From assembly GCA_900318535.1 (NCBI GenBank), contig ONKU01000012.1:1-64000 (forward strand): a stretch of DNA of 64,000 nt, in the 5' to 3' direction. Below, one piece after another: positions 21,968 through 32,018 of the stretch. The DNA is from an uncultured Prevotellaceae bacterium. GTDB taxonomy: Bacteria > Bacteroidota > Bacteroidia > Bacteroidales > Muribaculaceae. The notes under the pieces were generated by a model that saw nothing but the letters and a program-made list of their open reading frames with translations, was not told the DNA's origin and did no database searches. The stretch's first letter is position 1, and each line of letters begins with the position of its first letter. Position numbers and translations under genes: made by a program.

Positions 21968-24073
21968 TTACTTGATGATGTATTTCTTGCCTGAGTTGAT
22001 GTAGATTCCGGGTGCCGTGGGCTTGGAATTGTAAGAGCGGCCAATGATGTCAAACCACAGGTTGCTGTCAACGGCTGGCTCATCGCTCTCGATACTGTTG
22101 ACGGCAGTTGCCCGCTTGATGTATTCAATGCCGGCTGCAGCGTCAATCTTGCCATAGCCCCACCTGATGGGGCTGGCGGCAGTGAACTCGTCGTTGCGCG
22201 AGGTAGCGGCGAGCACTTCCTTGATATCATCTAGTGTGAGGGTGGGGGCGGCTTGCAGCCACAGGGCGATGATGCCGCTCACCGTGGGGCACGACATCGA
22301 GGTGCCACTCAAGGCACCATAGGGATAGCCCTGCCACTGCATTGACTCGGCAATCTCCTTGTTACAGGTATAGTGGTTTATTGACGACACGACGTTGGTG
22401 CCTGGAGCTGCAACAGTTGGTTGTGCCACACCGTTTAACGACACGCCGTAGCTTGACGTGCTACTGATATCGTTAAGCGTGAACCTGTCGCTATTATCAT
22501 AAACAAAGCCTGTGTATTCTCGCTCGGTGGTGTTTGCCGCATAATCGCCTACGCTGATAACATTTGGGGTGGACGTCCAGTCGCCGCACGAAATATCGCT
22601 GTCGCCATGGGCGTAACCTTCCATGTCGTCAAAGGCGTCAAATCCATCTGTCGTCTCCCACAAATCCATCTCGATGGGTGAAGATGACGACAGCGTAATG
22701 AAGAAAGACCATCGTTGATTGAGAATACCTTGCGCAGCCGTGAACAGTTCAAGTTTGCCATCAACGACTGCTCCATAGATATACACGATGCCACCCTGCA
22801 TATATTCGCTGAGTATCTCGTCATCGTCGCTCAATATTTCAATATAGCCCTCATCCAGCGACGGGGTGATAGTGAATGGCTCACTTTGCCATACGATCTC
22901 GCCAATCCTGTGATTTAGCATGCCCATCTGGACTCTTAATGTATCGTTCTCGCCCAACGGGTTGCGTGAATAGCCACATGCTGCCGAGGAAATAGCTCTT
23001 GAGGTGTTACCGTCTTGGTCAATATAAAGAATGGGTCGCGCAAGAAACGTCTTCAGGATGCTGTCCTCTTCATCAAATGCCTTGTAGATGTGAAGCCTTT
23101 TGAAACCTTCATTTCCCACACTGAACACGGGAATGACATGATGAGACAACTCATCAATCAGTTCCGGCATTGTACCTGTGCCATTGTGGGGGCCATGGTG
23201 TGAGTTCAAGCTTGCGCTAAGCACTACGGGAGTGTCAATTTGCCGGGCGTAATGTGCTGCGAACTGGAAGGCAATCTCGTTCACATTGACCTCGCTCTCA
23301 GTCGATACAAGTACGATGTCGGCATCGGGTGCCATGCCGCCAAACCCCAGCGGCGACCGTGTGCCGGCGGCAATGCCGGCGGTATGGGTGCCATGTGAGC
23401 GTTCTTCGGTATCGGTGGTGAGGGTGGCAATGAGTTCGGGCGTGTCGAACACCGAGCCGGGATACTCTATCGTTCCGGCCTCGTCATCCTCGACGATGAA
23501 CTTGCGGCCACTGTCGTTACCCGGGAGATAGACGCAGCGCAGGCGGCTGTTGCCGTTGGCATCCTTGAAGGCCGGGTGTTGGAAATCGAATCCCGCATCA
23601 ACAAGGCAGATGGTGACACCCTTGCCGGTGTAAGCCTCTTCAATGCCGGGAACGCTGCCGTCAATCAGGTTCACGCCAGTCTCCACAAGCGAGACATCGG
23701 TTTTCAACTCTCCTTTACTGGTCGCGTCCACCTTTTTCACGCCCTCGATGGCAACGAGGGCATCAACCTTGTCGGCAGGAATGCTGATAACAGCCTGATG
23801 CCCGAGTTTTGACAACATGGTAGCGCCTGCCTCGCGCATTTGGGCAAACGTGCTCGCCGCATCTTGGGAATCAACCTTCACCACAAGTCTGATGCTCGGG
23901 TTGGCATCAAGTGCTTGAAGTTTCTTGCCGTTTTTTGAATCATATTTTGCTGCCCGTTTTTGCAGTAACGACAGTTGTGCGCTAGAGGTGAGTTTGCTGT
24001 GGGCACTCGACATGAGAGCGCACGAGCAAGCGATAATGGCAATTGATATAATCTGAAATAGCCTATTCTTCAT
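21968..24073 (-). CDS. Secreted subtilisin-like (S8) serine protease with a C-terminal sorting-type tail
   Basis: 701 residues. Signal peptide (1-24), an inhibitor-like prodomain (about 55-115), then the catalytic triad Asp159 (CLVDAGFD), His227 (SHGTHTAG) and Ser in GTSMSCP near 590. The domain is interrupted by an extended beta-rich insert (about 330-480). It ends WFDIIGRSYNS...GIYINSGKKYIIK, the short tail typical of Bacteroidales secreted proteins (Por/T9SS type A-like). The gene overlaps the upstream DUF3667 gene by 11 bases and belongs to its operon. Confidence 0.85.
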   Translation of the reverse strand: MKNRLFQIISIAIIACSCALMSSAHSKLTSSAQLSLLQKRAAKYDSKNGKKLQALDANPSIRLVVKVDSQDAASTFAQMREAGATMLSKLGHQAVISIPADKVDALVAIEGVKKVDATSKGELKTDVSLVETGVNLIDGSVPGIEEAYTGKGVTICLVDAGFDFQHPAFKDANGNSRLRCVYLPGNDSGRKFIVEDDEAGTIEYPGSVFDTPELIATLTTDTEERSHGTHTAGIAAGTRSPLGFGGMAPDADIVLVSTESEVNVNEIAFQFAAHYARQIDTPVVLSASLNSHHGPHNGTGTMPELIDELSHHVIPVFSVGNEGFKRLHIYKAFDEEDSILKTFLARPILYIDQDGNTSRAISSAACGYSRNPLGENDTLRVQMGMLNHRIGEIVWQSEPFTITPSLDEGYIEILSDDDEILSEYMQGGIVYIYGAVVDGKLELFTAAQGILNQRWSFFITLSSSSPIEMDLWETTDGFDAFDDMEGYAHGDSDISCGDWTSTPNVISVGDYAANTTEREYTGFVYDNSDRFTLNDISSTSSYGVSLNGVAQPTVAAPGTNVVSSINHYTCNKEIAESMQWQGYPYGALSGTSMSCPTVSGIIALWLQAAPTLTLDDIKEVLAATSRNDEFTAASPIRWGYGKIDAAAGIEYIKRATAVNSIESDEPAVDSNLWFDIIGRSYNSKPTAPGIYINSGKKYIIK

Positions 24074-25028
24074 GATTATTTTGTTTCTTCCTCTGTTTGA
24101 ACGCTTGAAATTTCATTTTCAAGAATTGGAATAATGGTTGTTTATTTTTCTCCCTGAAGTCAAATGTATTTTTGCTGATAAACATTCCAACAAGAACAGG
24201 TACCACCGAACAAAATGTCAGATCTCTTATTGCTATGAATTCATCAGCATAAGATTTGGGCGGTATCGTCAGCAGATCGACTATTGCCAGTGCCAGAGCA
24301 GCTAACAAGAAACCGCTTACCAATGTAACAGCCACTCTCCAGAAGTTTCCCCAGTAGTCATAGCCAAACAACTGCCTGTAGGCATAAAAATAGAACAAAG
24401 GAAGCAATATATAGAAATAGTCACCGAAAAAGTCGGCAAGGTCATCCACAATCAGAACCTGAATGGCCATGAACACCGTGATGAAAAAAACTTGCGGTAG
24501 TGTATGCTTGGTGTTGCGTGGCGCATAATGGAAGAGACACCATGTGGGAATAATAAAGAAGCATGTCATGACCAACCATCCCCATCCCGGACTGCTCTCA
24601 AGCCAGGCAAAGAACTGAGCGCTCAATGACGTGTTGCCTTGAAATGCCTTGACTTCATTGGAACCGAACAATTTATCAATAAGGACACTGAGCACTCCCA
24701 TGACAACCAGCATTTTTACTGGCGGGAACGACACTTGCCGCTTGCCGTTGATATAATCGCTGATGAAATATCCAGGACGCCAAATCAGCTGCCACAGCGA
24801 GTACAGCAACGAACGGTTGCCCATTCCCCACACTTCGGCGGTGCTTTGAAGCACACTCTTCCACGATACCTTTTTCAATCCGGCCTTTTGCGAGCAATGC
24901 GGACAAAACTTGCCGACAAAGTCATACCCGCAATTCACGCAATGATGGCGCTCGTTCTCGTCATAACTCCAATCGAAGGGCTCGAGCTGCCATGCCTTGA
25001 ATCGTTTATATCTTTCCTTTAAAGTCAT
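24063..25028 (-). CDS. DUF3667 membrane protein with a zinc ribbon
   Basis: 321 residues from the ATG at 25028, set by a TATCTTTG promoter at 25053-25046. A zinc ribbon HHCVNCGYDFVGKFCPHCSQ opens the protein (near 29-48). The DUF3667 signature region follows (WKSVLQSTAEVW...RSLLYSLWQLIWRPGYFISDYINGKR), then five or so membrane segments to the C-terminus. The family's function is unknown. Its link to a protease gene in one transcript suggests an envelope role. Confidence 0.8.
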   Translation of the reverse strand: MTLKERYKRFKAWQLEPFDWSYDENERHHCVNCGYDFVGKFCPHCSQKAGLKKVSWKSVLQSTAEVWGMGNRSLLYSLWQLIWRPGYFISDYINGKRQVSFPPVKMLVVMGVLSVLIDKLFGSNEVKAFQGNTSLSAQFFAWLESSPGWGWLVMTCFFIIPTWCLFHYAPRNTKHTLPQVFFITVFMAIQVLIVDDLADFFGDYFYILLPLFYFYAYRQLFGYDYWGNFWRVAVTLVSGFLLAALALAIVDLLTIPPKSYADEFIAIRDLTFCSVVPVLVGMFISKNTFDFREKNKQPLFQFLKMKFQAFKQRKKQNNHEE

Positions 25029-25366
25029 CCAATGAAATCTTTTTGCAAAGATAGTGTTTTTCCTTAAAAGTGATGTTCTTACAATCATTTTCTCTAGCAA
25101 AGACATTACCGTGACACCTTTTGTTTATTCCGTCTCCTCCGTTAATTGCTCTACATCTCGCCTAAGAACGCGCCTTGGCAATGCAAGAAAAATATGTTTT
25201 TTCTTGCTATTGCGCTCGGGTTGGATAAATTCCTCACGCTCGACAATAAAAACAAGTTTTCATTGTTCTCGCTTAATCGGAATTTTGCACTACCTTTGCA
25301 GTCAAAGAAGCTATTAATCTCGCGCAAAGGCCAAGTGCCGCGCCTTAAAACATTTCACTACTTGAT

Positions 25367-26770
25367 ATGAACAGATTTATCACACTTGCTCTGGCAATAG
25401 GCCTCGCCTTTGCCGGCTCAGCACAAGACCGTTCCCAGGGCGGCATCAGCCCCGACATGATGCGCCAAATCGTCGCCAATTCGGCAGCTAACCAAAACAA
25501 GGCCATCAGCAATGCCATGGCGACAAATGCCATCGACGATCTTGCCCGGAATTACCGCAACAACAAGATTACGGACACTCATTTCAGCATCGAGACGCCC
25601 AAGCAGTCGATCCATAACCAGCGACAGAGCGGGCGCTGCTGGATGTACTCCAGTTTCAACGTGCTGCGCGCCAACTTTGCGCACCGTCACGGCGACTCCA
25701 TTGCCGTGGAGTTCTCTCATGACTACCTTTTCTTCTACGACCAGCTCGAGAAAGCCAACCTCATGCTGCAGGGCGTGATCGATTGCGCCGACAAGCCCAT
25801 TGACGACACACGAGTGCAGTTCTTCTTCCACCATCCCATGAACGACGGTGGCACCTTCTGCGGTGCGGCCGACCTTGCCGAGAAATATGGCCTGGTGCCC
25901 GTTGAGGCCCAGCCCGAGACCTACTCGGCTGAACGCACCTCACGCATGAGCCAGCTCGTTGCCTCCAAGCTGCGTGAATTCGGCCTGGAACTGCGGCAGA
26001 TGGTCGCTGACAAAAAGAGCAAAAAGGCCATCAACCAGCGCAAGACCGAGATGCTGGGCACCATCTATTCCATGCTCTCGCTCACGCTGGGCGAACCCAT
26101 CAAGTCGTTCACCTACGCTTTCCGCGACAAGAACGGCAAGGCAGTAGGCCCGGCTCGCACCTACACACCGCTGGAGTTCTACCGCGAAACGGTAGGCGGC
26201 CCCATCAACGGCACGTTCATCATGGCGATGAATGATCCTCGCAGGGAATACTACAAGACCTATGAGGTGGAATATGACCGCCACACCTATGACGGACACA
26301 ACTGGCGCTACGTCAACCTCCCCATGGAGGACATCGCAGCCATGGCCATCGCTTCGCTCAAGGATTCCACTAAGCTGTATGCCAGTTTCGACGTGGGCAA
26401 ACAGCTCAACCGTTCCAACGGATACCTCGCCCTCGACAACTTTGACTACGGTACCCTGTTCGGCACCACATTCCCCATGAACAAAGCCCAGCGCATTGCC
26501 ACGTTTGACAGCGGCTCAACGCACGCCATGACGCTCTGCGCCGTCGATCTTGACGCTTATGGCAATCCCGTCAAGTGGAAAGTGGAGAACTCCTGGGGCG
26601 ACGACAGCGGACACAAGGGTTACATCATCATGACCAACGAGTGGTTCAACGAGTACTCCTTCCGCCTTGTGGTCGACAAGAAATATGTACCGGAGCGCAT
26701 CCTCAAGGCCGCCGAAACCAAGCCCGTGATGCTCATGCCCGAAGATCCCCTCTTCGGCACCGATGATTGA
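25367..26770 (+). CDS. Exported C1B aminopeptidase (bleomycin hydrolase / PepC family)
   Basis: 467 residues with a signal peptide ending GSAQ at 17-20, so periplasmic or outside, unlike cytoplasmic PepC. Papain-like residues: Cys91 in SGRCWMYSS (preceded by Gln85), His in GSTHAMTLC near 389 and Asn in VENSWGDDSG near 413. The C-terminus, which in this family reaches into the active site and sets aminopeptidase action, continues about 50 residues past the Asn. TACCTTTG at 25291-25298. Confidence 0.85.
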   Translation: MNRFITLALAIGLAFAGSAQDRSQGGISPDMMRQIVANSAANQNKAISNAMATNAIDDLARNYRNNKITDTHFSIETPKQSIHNQRQSGRCWMYSSFNVLRANFAHRHGDSIAVEFSHDYLFFYDQLEKANLMLQGVIDCADKPIDDTRVQFFFHHPMNDGGTFCGAADLAEKYGLVPVEAQPETYSAERTSRMSQLVASKLREFGLELRQMVADKKSKKAINQRKTEMLGTIYSMLSLTLGEPIKSFTYAFRDKNGKAVGPARTYTPLEFYRETVGGPINGTFIMAMNDPRREYYKTYEVEYDRHTYDGHNWRYVNLPMEDIAAMAIASLKDSTKLYASFDVGKQLNRSNGYLALDNFDYGTLFGTTFPMNKAQRIATFDSGSTHAMTLCAVDLDAYGNPVKWKVENSWGDDSGHKGYIIMTNEWFNEYSFRLVVDKKYVPERILKAAETKPVMLMPEDPLFGTDD

Positions 26771-26792
26771 CAATCAACGGACAATCAGACGC

Positions 26793-26830
26793 AAAAACTC
26801 CTGCCGGCAACTGCTGCGGCAGGAGTTTTT
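26793..26830. terminator. Strong intrinsic terminator AAAAACTCCTGCCG/CGGCAGGAGTTTTT
   Basis: Perfect 14-base arms with A and T runs on the outside, 22 bases past the aminopeptidase stop. It can serve both strands and so also separates the NRPS gene. Confidence 0.9.
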
Positions 26831-26929
26831 TACTGTAATACCTCGTTACGTCAATCCCAGCAATGGGGGCCAGTGGGATGCAGTTGTGCCAACAGCGGGC
26901 GCATCCGTCCCTCTCATAGTGTGCTCAAA

Positions 26930-29900
26930 CTAGAAGTAGTCGAAGCCGATGATCGTGTCGACGAAGCGGTGAACGTAGTTGCGGGCGGTGGTGGGCCATT
27001 GGAAGCCATAGCGGTAGAGCACCTGTGTGGTGTAGTCGTTATCGGCTTCGATCCAGCGCATCTGGTGGGTGTTGCTCAGGTTGTAGGCCATGAGCGGACG
27101 CAGCAAGGTGACCAGGTCGGGATTGTCCATCATCCGTTCAAGGGCTTTCTGGAATTCCTCTTTCTCCACACGTTTCAAGGTGATGCCGGCGTCGGCAAAG
27201 CCATTCAGGATGTCGGCAAAATAGGGATGGTGGATGTTATAGGGATGGAACACGGTGCACTCCTTGGGGGCGGTGGCCAGCAACATGATGGCATGAGCCA
27301 CATCATCGATGGGCGAGAACTCGAAGGTCTGGTTGAGTGCCTCGTAGGGCACCATGCCGATGATGACATAGGCCCGCAGCAAGGCCAGGAAGTTGTTGGT
27401 GTTGAAGTTGATCTGGAACTCGCCGTCCTTCCGGCGTGCCGAGAGGTTACCCACACGCATGATCTTGGCATCGAGACCATGGTGCAAAATGGCTTCGAGC
27501 ACCAGTTCCTCGGCCTTGAACTTGGAATAGACGTACTTGTTTGCGTCGATGTTCTGCCCGAGCCACAAATCCTGCTCGGTGAGCTTGACGTCGGGTCCCG
27601 GCACACCATCGACACTCAGGCCTGCAATGCTGGTCGTGGAAATGTGGATGAGGCGCGAACCGGTGCGCAGGCAGAAGGTGATGAGATGGCGCACGCTCTC
27701 GATGTTGACCAGTTCGATGTCGTTGCCGGCCGAGAAGTGCTTGACGTTGGCCACGCAGTTGACTACGGTGAGACCCCGGCAGTCGTTGAGGACATCAAGA
27801 GTGCTGGGCTTGGTGATCTCGGCGGCAAATGCGGTGACACGCTCGTCGAAACGGCTAAACGCTTCGGTCTCGCCGAAGTAATAGAAGAACATGGTCTTGA
27901 GGCGGCGCATCGGGTCTTCGCCACCGTTGACGCGCAGCGGACAGTAGATGTGGCCGTCGTGGGTGGTCAGCAACTCGTTGAGGATGTGCATGCCCAGATA
28001 GCCCGTAGCACCTGTGAGCAATACGTCGCCCACGGGTTGGCGCTCCCCGTTAAGGAAGGCACGCAGGTTGTTCCCCTTCAGATGAGCGTTGATAGACGCG
28101 AGTTGAGGATTGGCTGCGGCAGCATCTTCTTCCTTCACGCTGGGTTTCACGCTCTTGACCTCAGGTTCTTCATCCTTTGATTCGGCCTGTTCGTTCACCA
28201 GGGCGGCCAACGCGCGTGGCGTCTTTTGGTTGAAGAGGTCGTTGAAGACAATCTGCACGCCGTGTTTGCTGGCTTCGACGATGACCTTGATGGCATTGAG
28301 GCTGGTGCCGCCGATCTCGAAGAAATCATCGAGGGCGCCTACCTGGTCAATGCCCAGTACCTCCGAGAAGATGCGGGTAAACAGTTGTTCGGTCTCGCCT
28401 TCTGGTGCCACATAGTCGATGCTGCGCTTCAGCTCGGGCATGGGCAGCGTCTTGCGGTTGATTTTCCCGTTGGGCGTCATCGGCATGGCCTCGAGGCGCA
28501 TATAGGTGTCAGGCACCATATATTCTGCCAGCGACGAGGCGGCCAGGGCGGCGCGCAGGCTTTCATCGTCGATGGTTGCCCCTTCGGCCACGGTATAGTA
28601 GAGCACCAGGTGCTCGTTGCCCATCACCTTGCGCACCTCGGCAGCTGCCTGCTTGATGCCCTCGATGTTGAGCGCTTTGCTCTCGATTTCACCCAGTTCG
28701 ATGCGGAAACCGCGCAGCTTCACCTGCGTGTCGATGCGTCCCATGTACTCTATCTGTCCGTCCTCGTTCCAGCGGCACAGGTCGCCGGTGTGGTACATGC
28801 GCACGGGACGTCCCCAGCGGTCGTGCTGCACGAACGGACAATCGACAAACGACTTGGCCGTGCGCTCGGGCAACCGCCAGTAGCCGCGACCCACCTGTAT
28901 GCCAGCAAAGCACAGCTCGCCGGCTACGCCCTGGGGCACCAGATTGCCCGCCGTGTCGACGATGAAGTTCCAGTTATTGGCCACGCTCTCGCCGATGGGG
29001 ATGTTCTCGATGCGCTGGCCCGGTGGGATGCTGTAGTAAGACGTGTCGTCGGTACACTCGGTCGGGCCATAGACATTGATGATCTCGATGTGGTCGCTAT
29101 AGACGCCATCCATCTTCTCACCGCCACCCGTGGTGAAGCGGATGGGCAGGTCGTCGAAGGTGTTCAACAGCAGGCAGGTCATTGCCGTTGAATAGCCGCC
29201 ACCGGTAATCTGATGGTCGATGAGGAACTGGCGGATGGCATTCAGGTCCTTGCGGATCTCGGTCGGCATGATGTGGAACGAGCCGCCCAGTGTGAGCACG
29301 GGATACATGTCCTCGATGTGGGCATCAAACGAAAATGAGCGGTGGCCGCTGATGCGGTCGGCAGCGGTCAGCTTCTCCATGTCGATGACAACGGCGATGA
29401 AGTTGCGCAGGCCGGCCTGGTGCAGCATGGCGCCTTTAGGCTTGCCCGTAGAACCCGACGTGTAGATCATATAGGCCAGACCGTCGGGGTGGGAGAGGTC
29501 GATAGCACCCGTGGGAGCGGCCTCGGCCACCGTTGCCATGAAGTCGTCGATGAAGAACGTGCGGGCCTCGGCGGTGTCGAAGTTCCCTTCAGCCTGTTTG
29601 GCGGCCAGCACCTCGTGCGAGGTGATGAGCACCTTGGACTCGGAGTTCTCGAGCATATAACTCAATCGCTCGTTGGGATATTCAAAGTCGAGTGGGGTAT
29701 AGGCGGCGCCGGCCTTGTGGATCGCCAGCACCGACAGCGGGAATTCCTTGGTGCGGTCGAGCATGACACACACAAAGTCGTCAGGTTTCACTCCGAACTC
29801 GATGAGCCGGTGGGCCAGCATATTGGAGTAGCGGTCCATTTCGCCGTAGGTCAGCTGGCTGTCTTTATCCACCACGGCAGGGGCGTCGGGCGTGCGCTTG

Positions 29901-31279
29901 GCCTGCTCGGTAAACAGGTTGGCGAACGTCTTGCTCAGGTCAACATCTATATCCTTGCCTGTTCCTATCTTGATGATGCGTTCGGCCTCGGCGTCGCTCA
30001 CGATCTTGACGCTGTCGATGGGCTTGTCCAGGCCAGCCATCATCTGCTGCATGGTAGCCTTGATGGCATCGGCCATCATGCGCATGGTCTTGCGGCTGTT
30101 CATCGCCAGGCTCGACTCCATGCGGATGTCGTAATACTCGTCCTGGCTAGACGTGTCGCCGGCTACGTCTGCCCCCACGATGAAGATGTGAGCCAGCATG
30201 TCATTGAACACGTCGCCGCGGTCTTGTTGCACAAACGGACAGTGCTCATTACCAAAATAAAACTCCTCTTCCCAGCCGGGCAGGGCAGAAAAGTTGAACG
30301 AGATACCCGGCTGCACGCCCAGGTCGCGGCAGAAGTGTGAGAACGGATAGGCCAGCTGAGCCAGTGTATCCTTCATCTCGGCGTGAACAGCGGCGATATA
30401 CTCGCGCACGGTCTGCTCTTTCTTTATTTCCATCATGAACGGGATGGTGCGTACAAACATGCCGTAGGCCTCCAGCACGCGCGGGTCGTGGCGCCCGTGA
30501 TAGGCGGTGGTATAAGCCACCTTGTCCTCGCGCAGGATTCGGGCGAGTGCATAGCTGAATGCCGCCTGGAACATCTGATAAGGCTTAAAGCCCTGCTCTT
30601 GGCACCAGTTGTCTACCATAGGCCGGCTGATATAGGCCGATTCCTGTCCCATCTGGCCCACGGGATTCTCGGGTCGGGCCGACAACGTGGCTAGGTCCAC
30701 GCCGGCATATTTCTCCTTCATCACGCTCTTGGCGCGCTGGTATTCCTCGTCGCCCAAGTGTGCATACTCGTCGGCGGCAGCCTCCAGCATGCCGTATTCT
30801 TGCTCGGGCAGAGGCTTGCCATCGTAGGCCAGCGGCAGGTCGCGCTGAGCCAGCAGCACCAGGTAAGTCGTGCCGTCGGTCACCATGTGCTGGATATCCA
30901 CCAGCAGGTAGTTCTTTTCGGGGGTCGTCACCAGTTCAGCCCTGATCAGCGGCTCGTCGCCCATGATGTCGAACGGGCGGCAAAAGCCGTGGTGGGCATA
31001 CTCCTGGAAGTCGGATTCGGACATCTCGCGGCGCACCACGGTCAGCGTCTTGTTCTCATCGATATACTGGCGGGGCTCGCCATTCTCGTCAATCAGGAAG
31101 CGCGTTTTCAGCTCCTTCCTTGCTGTGAAGATGGTTTGAAGGGCTGCCTCCACGCGGTCGAGGTCGATGTCGTCACTCAGGGGCACGATACAGGGGAGGT
31201 TATACTGCATCACTTTGGGATACTTCATGCAGTCATAAAACACGCCCAATTGGGATTGGAGCAATGGATAAAGTTTCAT
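26930..31279 (-). CDS. Single-module NRPS: condensation, adenylation, carrier, thioester reductase
   Basis: 1449 residues. Condensation domain (1-about 435) with QHMVTDG at 130-136, keeping the catalytic second His131. Adenylation domain (about 450-945) with YTSGSTGKPKG at 606-616, YGPTE at 737-741 and NGKINRKTLP. Carrier domain with the phosphopantetheine Ser993 in GGTSLN. A Glu/Lys/Ala linker (1030-1060), then a reductase (about 1085-1449) with TGATGYLG at 1089-1096 and the Tyr-x-x-x-Lys of YSKFK. Such enzymes join an acyl or amino donor to one amino acid and release it as aldehyde or alcohol. The pocket residues read roughly D-A-E-G-T-G-V-D-D, which I cannot assign. No phosphopantetheinyl transferase is nearby. 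Promoter TACATTTG at 31349-31342. Confidence 0.9.
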   Translation of the reverse strand: MKLYPLLQSQLGVFYDCMKYPKVMQYNLPCIVPLSDDIDLDRVEAALQTIFTARKELKTRFLIDENGEPRQYIDENKTLTVVRREMSESDFQEYAHHGFCRPFDIMGDEPLIRAELVTTPEKNYLLVDIQHMVTDGTTYLVLLAQRDLPLAYDGKPLPEQEYGMLEAAADEYAHLGDEEYQRAKSVMKEKYAGVDLATLSARPENPVGQMGQESAYISRPMVDNWCQEQGFKPYQMFQAAFSYALARILREDKVAYTTAYHGRHDPRVLEAYGMFVRTIPFMMEIKKEQTVREYIAAVHAEMKDTLAQLAYPFSHFCRDLGVQPGISFNFSALPGWEEEFYFGNEHCPFVQQDRGDVFNDMLAHIFIVGADVAGDTSSQDEYYDIRMESSLAMNSRKTMRMMADAIKATMQQMMAGLDKPIDSVKIVSDAEAERIIKIGTGKDIDVDLSKTFANLFTEQAKRTPDAPAVVDKDSQLTYGEMDRYSNMLAHRLIEFGVKPDDFVCVMLDRTKEFPLSVLAIHKAGAAYTPLDFEYPNERLSYMLENSESKVLITSHEVLAAKQAEGNFDTAEARTFFIDDFMATVAEAAPTGAIDLSHPDGLAYMIYTSGSTGKPKGAMLHQAGLRNFIAVVIDMEKLTAADRISGHRSFSFDAHIEDMYPVLTLGGSFHIMPTEIRKDLNAIRQFLIDHQITGGGYSTAMTCLLLNTFDDLPIRFTTGGGEKMDGVYSDHIEIINVYGPTECTDDTSYYSIPPGQRIENIPIGESVANNWNFIVDTAGNLVPQGVAGELCFAGIQVGRGYWRLPERTAKSFVDCPFVQHDRWGRPVRMYHTGDLCRWNEDGQIEYMGRIDTQVKLRGFRIELGEIESKALNIEGIKQAAAEVRKVMGNEHLVLYYTVAEGATIDDESLRAALAASSLAEYMVPDTYMRLEAMPMTPNGKINRKTLPMPELKRSIDYVAPEGETEQLFTRIFSEVLGIDQVGALDDFFEIGGTSLNAIKVIVEASKHGVQIVFNDLFNQKTPRALAALVNEQAESKDEEPEVKSVKPSVKEEDAAAANPQLASINAHLKGNNLRAFLNGERQPVGDVLLTGATGYLGMHILNELLTTHDGHIYCPLRVNGGEDPMRRLKTMFFYYFGETEAFSRFDERVTAFAAEITKPSTLDVLNDCRGLTVVNCVANVKHFSAGNDIELVNIESVRHLITFCLRTGSRLIHISTTSIAGLSVDGVPGPDVKLTEQDLWLGQNIDANKYVYSKFKAEELVLEAILHHGLDAKIMRVGNLSARRKDGEFQINFNTNNFLALLRAYVIIGMVPYEALNQTFEFSPIDDVAHAIMLLATAPKECTVFHPYNIHHPYFADILNGFADAGITLKRVEKEEFQKALERMMDNPDLVTLLRPLMAYNLSNTHQMRWIEADNDYTTQVLYRYGFQWPTTARNYVHRFVDTIIGFDYF

Positions 31280-31409
31280 ATCATTGATAATTAAGTATTA
31301 TTCTGTATCTCAAACTTCAGGAACATATTCCAGACTGAATGCAAATGTACAACATTTCTCAGAAACAGCCTCAAAAAAAAGATTAAAGTAGCAAAGCACT
31401 GTCCCGTAA

Positions 31410-31428
31410 TCCGAGCCATTGGCTCGGA
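31410..31428. terminator. Short hairpin TCCGAGCC/GGCTCGGA
   Basis: Eight-base arms with a three-base loop in the gap between the NRPS promoter and the stop of the flavoprotein gene. On the minus strand it is not followed by a long T run, so it may be only a stabilising hairpin. Confidence 0.45.
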
Positions 31429-31509
31429 AAAAGTCCCCTGTGCCGCAACACTGTCACGCCCCCATATTTTTCGCCCGCAGCATCGTACCTTGTCACAAGC
31501 AAAGCGACT

Positions 31510-31998
31510 CTATTTATTCGAGAGCTCGATGGCCTGTTTGCCGGAGAGGTGGTCGATCTCGAGGCGGAGGAGCAGCACATGGTCTAGCGATTTGTCGATC
31601 TCGTGTTGCAGACCGGGCTCATCGTTGGGGGTGTACCGGCGGCCCAACTGTCGCAAGGCCTGCACCTTCTCGTCGGTGTCCTCTAGGATGTGGATGCGGC
31701 CAAAGGCGATCACGCTCCTGAAGTAGGTCGTGAACTCGGCGGGCCTGATGTCATCCTGCTCGATGACGCAGAACGAGCATCGGTTGTCGCGCCTGATGGC
31801 ATCGACTTTGTGCCCCTCCACGGCCGAATGGAAAATGATCGCCCCGTCGGCATAGACATAACTGAGGGGCACGGCGTACGGGTAGCCGCCGTCACCCGTC
31901 AGCGCTAGCACGCCCGAAGTGCATCGGTCGAGGATGTGCTCACATTCTTCACGGGATAATTGCTGCCGATTGCGGCGCATGGGTCTGAAATTTGTCAT
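31510..31998 (-). CDS. NimA-like pyridoxamine 5'-phosphate oxidase-fold flavoprotein
   Basis: 162 residues of the split-barrel FMN-binding fold. Typical stretches: MRRNRQQLSREECEHILDR, GVLALTGDGGYPYAVPLSYVY, IIFHSAVEGHKVDAIRRDNRCSFCVI and TTYFRSVIAFGRIHIL. Relatives include 5-nitroimidazole resistance proteins (Nim), but most family members have other or unknown reductase roles, so drug resistance should not be assumed. A gene-tail remnant lies upstream at 32019-32123. Confidence 0.8.
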   Translation of the reverse strand: MTNFRPMRRNRQQLSREECEHILDRCTSGVLALTGDGGYPYAVPLSYVYADGAIIFHSAVEGHKVDAIRRDNRCSFCVIEQDDIRPAEFTTYFRSVIAFGRIHILEDTDEKVQALRQLGRRYTPNDEPGLQHEIDKSLDHVLLLRLEIDHLSGKQAIELSNK

Positions 31999-32018
31999 GA
32001 CAAGACTTGTGTTAGCGG

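Noticed and set aside
26873..30340. Long plus-strand frames opposite the NRPS gene (26873-28180, 28226-29191, 29342-30340)
   Set aside because: They are antisense shadows caused by codon bias of the NRPS gene; their products are rich in low-complexity His/Val/Gly stretches.
31510..31998. Nitroimidazole-resistance gene
   Set aside because: The fold is NimA-like, but family membership alone does not show drug resistance and no resistance-gene context such as an insertion-sequence promoter is seen.
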